Assembly (NCBI GenBank): GCA_017394605.1
Contig: JAFPXU010000042.1
Span: 1 to 13,165, forward strand
Direction: 5' to 3'
DNA length: 13,165 nucleotides
From: Clostridia bacterium
GTDB taxonomy: Bacteria; Bacillota_A; Clostridia; Christensenellales; CAG-138
Positions 8,658-13,165 of the stretch are shown one piece after another; position 1 is the stretch's first letter, and each line of letters begins with the position of its first letter. The notes beneath the pieces are model-generated. The model ran no database searches, had not been told where the DNA came from, and saw nothing but the letters and a program-made list of their open reading frames with translations. Position numbers and translations under genes: made by a program.

Positions 8658-9252
8658 ACAGGATTTTCTGGATCTGCTGCGGCAGAAACTGTCCGGCCTT
8701 CCGGAAGAGGACATCGGTGAACGGCTTTCTTTCTACGGCGAGATGATCGACGACCGTATGGAAGAAGGCATGACGGAAGAAGAGGCGGTCAGCGCAGTCG
8801 GATCCGTGGATGAGATCGTATCGCAGATTGTGTCCGAAACACCGATCGCGAAGCTTGTGAAGGAGAGGATAAAGCCGAAACGCAGCCTTGCCGCGTGGGA
8901 GATCGTGCTCCTGGTTCTGGGATTCCCTCTGTGGTTCCCGCTTCTGATCGCGGCGTTTTCCGTACTGCTTTCCGTATATATAACCATTTGGTCCGTGATT
9001 CTTTCCCTGTGGGTGGTATTTGTCTCGTTAGGCGCGAGTGCCCTGGGGTGCGTCGCGGCAGGCGTGATCTGCCTCTGCAAAGGGGGAACCGTGACCGGCC
9101 TGGTCCTGCTCAGCGCGGCGGCCGTCCTTGCGGGTCTCACGATCTTCATGTTCTTTGCGTGCAGGGCAGTTACGAAAGGCGCGGCGGTCCTGACAAAGAA
9201 GATCGCGCTGTGGATCAAATCCCTGTTCCTCAGAAAGGAGGAAACGAAATGA
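8650..9252 (+). CDS. DUF1700 (HAAS domain) membrane protein
   Basis: A 200-residue membrane protein. Residues 1-62 form the cytosolic HAAS/DUF1700 helical domain, recognisable by MRKQDFLDLLRQKLSGLP, the FYGEMIDDRMEEG helix and the AVSAVGSVDEIVSQI segment. A basic hinge (KERIKPKRS) follows. Hydrophobic stretches cover ~83-143 (two or three helices) and ~146-171, and the tail is basic and cytosolic. AAGGAGG (8634-8640) lies 9 bases before the ATG. The gene overlaps padR by 8 bases and the next gene by 4 (ATGA). In this family the HAAS domain is thought to work with the PadR partner, perhaps as the membrane end of a signalling pair; the biochemical role is not established. The family assignment is from motif and context. 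Confidence 0.88.
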   Translation: MRKQDFLDLLRQKLSGLPEEDIGERLSFYGEMIDDRMEEGMTEEEAVSAVGSVDEIVSQIVSETPIAKLVKERIKPKRSLAAWEIVLLVLGFPLWFPLLIAAFSVLLSVYITIWSVILSLWVVFVSLGASALGCVAAGVICLCKGGTVTGLVLLSAAAVLAGLTIFMFFACRAVTKGAAVLTKKIALWIKSLFLRKEETK

Positions 9253-10229
9253 AACGTTCTGCTAAGATCTGGCTGATACTGGCGGCAGTCCTTGTGCTTG
9301 CGGGATCGCTGTCCTTTGTGATGATCATGTCGAAACAGAAATGGGATTTCACTTCGGTCGGAAATGTGAAACCCGTCGAAAGCGAGTTTGAGATCACTGA
9401 ACCGTTCCGGAACATCTCCATCCGTTCGGATACGGAAAAGATCCTGATCAGAAAATCCCGGGACGGGAAATTCCGGGTATTATTCACTGAGCCGGAATAT
9501 ATAGAACCCTCCGTCTCGGTTCAAAACGGAACGCTCATGGTATCGAGAACGGACAACAGAAGCTGGACCGACCGCATCGGGTTCTCATTCGGGATGGATT
9601 CATATATCTCGGTGGATCTGCCGGAAGGTTCCTATGGTGCGCTCTCCATTGAGGAAGATACCGGAACGGTCATCGTGGAAAAGGATTTCACGTTCGACCG
9701 CGTTGATATCGCGGACACGACAGGCGATGTGTTCTGCAAGGCTTCTTCCAACGGCTCGATCCGGATTGCGGCGAATACGGGGGATATCTATGTACTAGAC
9801 ATATCGGCAGAATCAGTTGTTGTTTCGGTTACGACGGGCGGTGTATTACTGGACGGAGTCTCCTGTACGGAAGATCTGACCGTGACCGTGGATACGGGAA
9901 GAGCGATACTGAATAATATCAGCTGCAGGAACTTTCTCACGACCGGAGACACTGGGAATCTGAGCGTGGAAAAGCTCAATGCGTCGGGAACGATCTCTGT
10001 CGAAAGGACTACGGGAGATGTGGCGATACTGGCAAGTGATGCAGGCGAACTGAATATCGTGACCGATACGGGAGACGTGAGAGGATCTTTGCTTACGGAT
10101 AAGATCTTTATCGTAAAGACGGATACGGGAGAAATCCATGTTCCTGAGACGACGTCGGGCGGAATCTGCAGAGTCACGACGGATACCGGCGACATTCACA
10201 TCAAGATCGGAGAATGGCTGGCAGGATAG
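9249..10229 (+). CDS. DUF4097 predicted beta-helix surface protein
   Basis: A 326-residue protein with an N-terminal membrane anchor or uncleaved signal (residues 5-27, basic then hydrophobic, no lipobox) and an outward-facing body. From ~130 to the end it is a run of short beta strands separated by turns of the form D/T-T-G-D. The Thr of these turns falls at 138, 158, 177, 196, 216, 235, 255, 274, 293 and 313, a constant period of 19 or 20 residues, which implies a right-handed or similar beta-helix of about ten coils. The start is ATG 9249: AAAGGAGG (9234-9241) lies 7 bases upstream and the ATGA overlaps the DUF1700 stop. A longer reading frame upstream is only an out-of-frame shadow. DUF4097 proteins are labelled putative adhesins, but their function is unproven. 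It is the last gene before a terminator. Confidence 0.88.
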   Translation: MKRSAKIWLILAAVLVLAGSLSFVMIMSKQKWDFTSVGNVKPVESEFEITEPFRNISIRSDTEKILIRKSRDGKFRVLFTEPEYIEPSVSVQNGTLMVSRTDNRSWTDRIGFSFGMDSYISVDLPEGSYGALSIEEDTGTVIVEKDFTFDRVDIADTTGDVFCKASSNGSIRIAANTGDIYVLDISAESVVVSVTTGGVLLDGVSCTEDLTVTVDTGRAILNNISCRNFLTTGDTGNLSVEKLNASGTISVERTTGDVAILASDAGELNIVTDTGDVRGSLLTDKIFIVKTDTGEIHVPETTSGGICRVTTDTGDIHIKIGEWLAG

Positions 10230-10258
10230 CCTAAAGATCCTGACGAACGGAAATAACA

Positions 10259-10287
10259 AGCAGAGGCGAAAAGAGCCTCTGCTTTTT
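10259..10287 (+). terminator. Intrinsic terminator of the PadR operon
   Basis: AGCAGAGGC (10259-10267) pairs perfectly with GCCTCTGCT (10275-10283) around a 7-base loop, with T10283-T10287 following. On the minus strand the stem is followed only by a weak T-rich tract, so at best it also slows transcription coming from the convergent operon. The stretch 10288-10458 holds no gene I can support. Confidence 0.9.
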
Positions 10288-10458
10288 GTCAATGTAACTG
10301 CGTATTACTGCCTCAGCGAAGCACCCATGGCATCGCTCCGGCTACGAACAGTTCCGTATCCCATTCTTTTTTCGGTCCCGCGTCTAGCGCGACGATCCGT
10401 TTGCGTATGATATGTATCCACCGTATGAATATCGGTCTTTTCAGTACAGCGGGCGGTT

Positions 10459-11400
10459 TTACGCTTTGTTGAACTTCTCTTTCGGCTGCCTGCAGCGCGG
10501 GCATTTCCAGTCGTCGGGCAGATCAGTAAACGCGACGCCGTCGTGCTCCGCCGGGTCGTAAACATACCCGCAGACCGAGCAGACATATTTGCCGGTCCCC
10601 GCCTGTTCGCAGAAGTCGACTTCTGCCGGAATCGTCACGACAGGATGATCGAGGTCCATCACGCGTTTCGCCTCGAGGTTTTCGTAGCCCTGCGGGGTAT
10701 GCGTTCCGCAGTAGACGGTCGGGTGATTGCGGATGAATTCACGGATGCGGTTCTGCGTTTCGCGCGCGGCGGGAAGGTCGTCGAACACGACGGAAAGCTT
10801 GTCCTCGTACAGCGCTTCATCGACGTAGGTGATGTCGCCGTGGATCATATAGAACAGACCGTCGTTTTCGACGATAACGATGCTGTTGCCGTTCGTGTGT
10901 CCCTTTGCCTTGATGAGCGTGATGCCGTCCGCGATCTTCTGGCTCTCCGGGAAATTGAAGTACGCGCCGTCCGTAAACGAGACGGGGACGAGATTCGGAA
11001 TGCCCTGAAGCTCGGCGGCGGACAGTTCGTCCTTGTTAACGTAGATCTTTGCGTCCGGGAAAGAGCGGAGCTCGCCGGAATGATCCGCGTGCTTATGGGT
11101 CAGAAGAATCTTCGTCACCTGCTCCGGACAGTATCCCAGCGCCCGGAACGCTTCCATATAGGTCGAGATGTCCTTTCCGGTGAACGCCAGGCTGATTTCG
11201 TCCGGATGCTCTTCCGGCGTTCCTGCGGGAAGACCGGTATCCACGAGGATGACTTCGCTTCCGGTATCGATCAGGTAGTTCTGAAGGCTTCCGCGGTAGC
11301 GGACGTTTTTGTCGAACTTGTCCATGCCCTCTTCGCCGCCGAAGGCAAAGGGCTGTGAGTAGAAACCGTCTTTTCTGAATTTGACAGCTTTGATTTCCAT
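10459..11400 (-). CDS. MBL-fold metallohydrolase fused to C-terminal rubredoxin
   Basis: A 313-residue two-domain protein. Residues 1-~250 are a metallo-beta-lactamase fold with a complete dinuclear metal set: H102-K-H104-A-D106-H107, H168 (GHTNGNS), D189 (HGD) and H234 (CGTHTPQGY). This is the HxHxDH pattern of lactonase-type zinc hydrolases, not the HxExDH of flavodiiron proteins. Residues 271-313 are a rubredoxin, with C274/C277 and C300/C303 to hold one iron. The 22 residues between the cysteine pairs and the YDPAEHD...PDDWKC sequence match the short Desulfovibrio desulfuricans type. The Shine-Dalgarno AAAGGAT lies about 9 bases before the ATG. It is the last gene of the minus-strand operon, 18 bases after ohrR, and no terminator is obvious downstream. 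A redox or detoxification role is inferred from its partners; the substrate is unknown. Confidence 0.9.
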   Translation of the reverse strand: MEIKAVKFRKDGFYSQPFAFGGEEGMDKFDKNVRYRGSLQNYLIDTGSEVILVDTGLPAGTPEEHPDEISLAFTGKDISTYMEAFRALGYCPEQVTKILLTHKHADHSGELRSFPDAKIYVNKDELSAAELQGIPNLVPVSFTDGAYFNFPESQKIADGITLIKAKGHTNGNSIVIVENDGLFYMIHGDITYVDEALYEDKLSVVFDDLPAARETQNRIREFIRNHPTVYCGTHTPQGYENLEAKRVMDLDHPVVTIPAEVDFCEQAGTGKYVCSVCGYVYDPAEHDGVAFTDLPDDWKCPRCRQPKEKFNKA

Positions 11401-11418
11401 TCTTTCTAATCCTTTCTT

Positions 11419-11871
11419 TTATGGTTCTATTCTGATCAGAGCCTTGTCGAGAAGGCGCTTGAGTTCGATCAGTTCTTCCATCGGAAGATCGATGCATCCC
11501 TGCATGGCAGGCGGAACCTTCAAAGCGCGCTCTTTGAGCGCCGAGCCCTTTTCCGTCAGGGAGAGCAGCAGCTTTCTTTCATTACCCTCAGGGCGGGTCC
11601 TGGTTATCAGTCCGTTCTTTTCGAGGCGTTTCAGAAGCGGAGCGAGCGTACCGGAATCGAGCCTGACGAGCTTTCCGAGTTCGCCTTCCGTCATGCTGCC
11701 GTGCTCCCATAAGACCATCATGACGACATACTGCGTGTAGGTTAGGCCGAGCTCTTCTAGATGCTTCCGGTATTTTCTCACGACGTCCTTTGCGCAGGCG
11801 TAAAGCGGAAAGCAAAGCTGGTTTTCAAGCCGGAGACAGTCAAACCGGCGGGACAGGTCTGAGTTTTCCAT
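11419..11871 (-). CDS. ohrR: OhrR-type MarR-family peroxide-sensing regulator
   Basis: A dimeric winged-helix repressor of the OhrR branch of MarR proteins, which release DNA when organic hydroperoxides or hypochlorite oxidise a reactive cysteine. The 150-residue protein carries the signature RLENQLCFPLYA with the sensing Cys20 (Cys15 in B. subtilis OhrR), then LTYTQYVVMMVLWEHGSM, LDSGTLAPLLKRLEKNGLI (recognition helix) and the wing RTRPEGNERK. A further Cys126 sits where two-cysteine OhrR proteins have a resolving cysteine. The ATG at 11871 is chosen over the GTG at 11874 because the protein then begins like known OhrR (MEN...) and GAGGAA lies 9 bases upstream. The start overlaps the flavodoxin stop (TGATG). 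No ohr peroxidase gene is present in the window, so the likely targets are its own operon mates. Confidence 0.9.
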   Translation of the reverse strand: MENSDLSRRFDCLRLENQLCFPLYACAKDVVRKYRKHLEELGLTYTQYVVMMVLWEHGSMTEGELGKLVRLDSGTLAPLLKRLEKNGLITRTRPEGNERKLLLSLTEKGSALKERALKVPPAMQGCIDLPMEELIELKRLLDKALIRIEP

Positions 11872-12263
11872 CACAGGAACTTCCTCGCGAACCGTTTCGC
11901 TTCCTCGAGCTGCTCAGCGCTCGGCCGGTTCTTTGCGTAATAGTATTCCTGCTCCACCGGGATGCCAGCTTCCGCCAGGCCTTTTTTGATCAGGTCGACG
12001 GAATGCCTGGAAAGCCAGGAGGTGGAGAAGACGACCGCTTTTTTCGCGTCATCCGCTTTGAGGTTCTTCAGGTATTCGGAAAGACGTCTGTCGAGCCCGT
12101 AGGCATAGAGCGCGCCTCCGATAAACAGCACGTCGGCAGGCTCGGAGAGACTCGCTTCGTCCTCACCGACGGAAACGGCTTTTACGCCCGCTTCCTCGGC
12201 GATCGCGTCCGCGACTGTCTTCGTATTGCCGGATCTTGAATAGTATCTGACCGCAATCTGCAT
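11871..12263 (-). CDS. Short flavodoxin-domain protein
   Basis: A 130-residue FMN-binding electron-transfer protein of the flavodoxin family. The phosphate-binding loop YYSRSGNTKTVADAI (residues 7-21) is the classic FMN loop with S9, S11, N13 and T14. The GGALYAYGLDRRLSEYL segment (49-65) and the FSTSWLSR segment (79-86) correspond to the two isoalloxazine-contacting loops. At 130 residues it is a little shorter than standard flavodoxins (~140-170). GAGGAG lies 6 bases before the ATG. It starts 25 bases after the upstream flavoprotein gene and runs into ohrR with overlapping stop and start. It could carry electrons for the MBL-rubredoxin protein or protect against oxidants; the partner is inferred only from the operon. 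Confidence 0.88.
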   Translation of the reverse strand: MQIAVRYYSRSGNTKTVADAIAEEAGVKAVSVGEDEASLSEPADVLFIGGALYAYGLDRRLSEYLKNLKADDAKKAVVFSTSWLSRHSVDLIKKGLAEAGIPVEQEYYYAKNRPSAEQLEEAKRFARKFL

Positions 12264-12288
12264 AGTATTCTCCTCGTCTGAAAAACGA

Positions 12289-12798
12289 TCAAAGCGCCTT
12301 TGCGAACGCCCGGATCTCGGAGAGCTTTTCTTCGGATCCGTTCTCTTCGCCGCCTGCGGTGATGATGCCTGCGTCGTTGATCCCGGTGTAAGTCAGTATT
12401 GCCTTATACGTGGCGATGGCGCCGTCAAACGGATTCGGCGAGGCTGCGGAAAGGAGCAGGGCAGCTTTCGAAGCGGCAGGCTTGCCAATCGCGTAGACGC
12501 GCTGGATCGCGGCAAGGATCTGAGCAGTCATGTCGAAGTAATAGATGGGAGAGGCGAAAACGATCATATCCGCTTCCTTGTACGCGGGCATGACCTTTTC
12601 CATGTCGTCCTTCTGGATGCACTTGCCTTCGCCTTTTGTATGGCAGAATTCGCATGCAAGGCATCCGTTGATTTTCATTCTTCCGACGTGCAGGATCTCG
12701 ACTTCATGACCGGCTTCCTTCGCGCCTTCGGCAAAAGCGCTGATCATGGCGGCGGTGTTTGCGGTTTTCGGGCTTCCGTTCAGTATGGCGATCTTCAT
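12289..12798 (-). CDS. NAD(P)H-dependent FMN oxidoreductase with CxxCxxC motif (Isf-like)
   Basis: A 169-residue flavodoxin-fold flavoprotein of the NADPH-dependent FMN reductase superfamily. The FMN phosphate loop ILNGSPKTANTAAM is at residues 5-18. Then comes GCLACEFCHTKGEGKC (45-60) with C46, C49, C52 and C60, followed by QKDDM. This compact cysteine set resembles that of iron-sulfur flavoproteins (Isf), where it holds a [4Fe-4S] cluster; whether it does so here is not certain, as close relatives keep the motif without a proven cluster. The FASPIYYFDM stretch (81-90) is the second FMN contact. GGAGGA lies 7 bases before the ATG. It is the first gene of the minus-strand operon and directly follows the promoter with tandem operator repeats, so it is likely the main inducible product. 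Confidence 0.9.
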   Translation of the reverse strand: MKIAILNGSPKTANTAAMISAFAEGAKEAGHEVEILHVGRMKINGCLACEFCHTKGEGKCIQKDDMEKVMPAYKEADMIVFASPIYYFDMTAQILAAIQRVYAIGKPAASKAALLLSAASPNPFDGAIATYKAILTYTGINDAGIITAGGEENGSEEKLSEIRAFAKAL

Positions 12799-12848
12799 GT
12801 TTTGTTCCTCCGTTTATTTTTGATTGGAATCAGTATCTTGTCCGTATC

Positions 12849-12878
12849 ATTGCACACAATCATATTGCGCACAACCAT
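12849..12878 (-). repeat. Two tandem 15-bp operator-like repeats
   Basis: On the plus strand the copies are ATTGCACACAATCAT (12849-12863) and ATTGCGCACAACCAT (12864-12878), identical at 13 of 15 positions and directly abutting. Each contains a TTG...CAA dyad, and the junction forms a further dyad (CAAT, CAT, ATTG). They lie just downstream of the -10 box, over the expected transcription start of the redox operon. OhrR and related MarR proteins bind dyads with ACAAT/ATTGT half-sites, which makes the operon's own regulator the leading candidate. Confidence 0.7.
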
Positions 12879-12882
12879 ATTA

Positions 12883-12912
12883 AGTATAAAAGAAACCGGG
12901 CGGATCTGTCAA
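12883..12912 (-). promoter_or_regulatory. Sigma-A promoter of the OhrR redox operon
   Basis: Reading the minus strand, a perfect -35 TTGACA (12912-12907) is 18 bases from TATACT (12888-12883; 5 of 6 match). Transcription should begin near 12876, inside the second operator-like repeat, giving a leader of about 78 bases before the first ATG. Confidence 0.8.
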
Positions 12913-12921
12913 TTCGCCCGG
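12888..12921 (-). terminator. Intrinsic terminator of the Na/Pi-cotransporter gene
   Basis: On the minus strand CCGGGCG (12921-12915) pairs perfectly with CGCCCGG (12902-12896) across a 12-base loop, followed by TTTCTTTT (12895-12888). It starts 8 bases after the stop codon of the upstream gene. The loop contains the -35 box of the next operon and the T-tract runs into its -10 box. Confidence 0.8.
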
Positions 12922-12928
12922 ATCAAGA

Positions 12929-13165
12929 TCAGTTGTTATTCTCAGCATTGTTAACTGCCGGAGATTCGGGATCCGGAAGCCGGAACCGTTCGCGGTAGGC
13001 CTTGTAGGAATCGTCGAAACCGTGGCTGCGCATCTCCTTTATGCTTCCGGTATATTCGTGCGGATTTAAGCTCGGGGCGCTCAGTTCGAGCACTGCCAGT
13101 CCGATGTTGGAGCAGTGGTCCGAGATGCGCTCAAAGTTGGAAAGAAGATCGTTAAAGACATATCC
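12929..13165 (-). CDS. Na/Pi cotransporter or PhoU-like protein, C-terminal end (5' end outside window)
   Basis: The last 78 residues of a protein that enters from the right edge; the frame is open to the edge. The stretch VFNDLLSNFERISDHCSNIGLAVL is a PhoU-domain helix (core NFERISDHCSNI). In Clostridia this sequence, followed by a tail such as HEYTGSIKEM and YKAYRERFRLP, is typical of the cytosolic PhoU domain at the end of sodium/phosphate cotransporters of the NptA type. A stand-alone PhoU regulator is possible and cannot be excluded without the upstream part. The very end (SPAVNNAENNN) is polar and probably disordered. It ends 8 bases before its terminator hairpin. The annotated frame was read directly from the minus strand. 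Confidence 0.75.
   Translation of the reverse strand, partial: GYVFNDLLSNFERISDHCSNIGLAVLELSAPSLNPHEYTGSIKEMRSHGFDDSYKAYRERFRLPDPESPAVNNAENNN

Noticed and set aside
8895..9248. An N-terminal extension of the DUF4097 frame by 118 codons.
   Set aside because: It overlaps the DUF1700 gene in another frame, is Arg/Gly-rich, and the ATG at 9249 has a perfectly placed AAAGGAGG and a signal-anchor sequence.
10313..10504. A 63-codon minus-strand frame in the convergent gap, ending GAMPWVLR, considered as a gene remnant.
   Set aside because: It starts within the rubredoxin coding sequence and I recognise no family. No ribosome binding site is evident.
10543..11358. A 271-codon plus-strand frame opposite the MBL-rubredoxin gene.
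   Set aside because: The minus-strand protein has complete metal-ligand sets, whereas the plus-strand frame has no recognisable motif or good ribosome binding site.

Overview
The window looks like chromosome from a GC-rich, Gram-positive anaerobe of the Bacillota, probably Clostridia. The reasons are the mix of genes (Obg and YhbY, a MecA/PbpC-type penicillin-binding protein, a PadR/DUF1700/DUF4097 operon, a rubredoxin fusion), the strong AAAGGAGG-type ribosome binding sites, the sigma-A promoters and the preference for G or C in third codon positions. I cannot name the species. There are 13 protein genes: 11 complete, plus one cut off at each window edge. I see no rRNA, tRNA, CRISPR array, insertion sequence or phage gene.

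Left part (1-5287, plus strand). The end of a transketolase gene is followed by a clear terminator. Then comes a housekeeping cluster: trxB (thioredoxin reductase), nth (endonuclease III), obgE (ribosome-assembly GTPase) and yhbY (ribosome-associated RNA-binding protein). It is closed by a second terminator. A MATE-type exporter begins only 5 bases after that terminator's T-run and has no visible ribosome binding site.

Middle (5288-8178, plus strand). An extended -10 promoter drives a 908-residue class B penicillin-binding protein of the MecA/PbpC type. It has a lipobox-like N-terminus and a Thr/Pro repeat linker that appears to be inserted inside its NTF2-like N-terminal domain. A terminator follows.

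Right-centre (8179-10287, plus strand). A compact three-gene operon encodes a PadR repressor, a DUF1700 membrane protein and a DUF4097 predicted beta-helix protein. Its promoter (TTGACA-17-TACGAT) carries a 21-bp imperfect palindrome over the spacer and -10, most simply read as the PadR autoregulatory operator. The DUF4097 protein has ten T-G turns spaced 19 or 20 residues apart.

Right part (10459-12912, minus strand). A four-gene redox operon runs leftward: a flavoprotein with a CxxCxxCx7C motif, a short flavodoxin, an OhrR-type peroxide-sensing MarR regulator, and a metallo-beta-lactamase-fold enzyme fused to a short-type rubredoxin. Its promoter (TTGACA-18-TATACT) is followed at the expected transcription start by two tandem 15-bp repeats containing inverted repeats, a likely OhrR operator. 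The -35 box sits in the loop of the terminator of the upstream gene, which ends a Na/Pi-cotransporter/PhoU-type protein cut off by the right edge.

The best candidate for something not well described is this OhrR-linked flavoprotein/flavodoxin/MBL-rubredoxin module. It contains the domain types of a flavodiiron/rubredoxin system as separate genes, but its MBL domain has hydrolase-type (HxHxDH) metal ligands rather than the diiron type.
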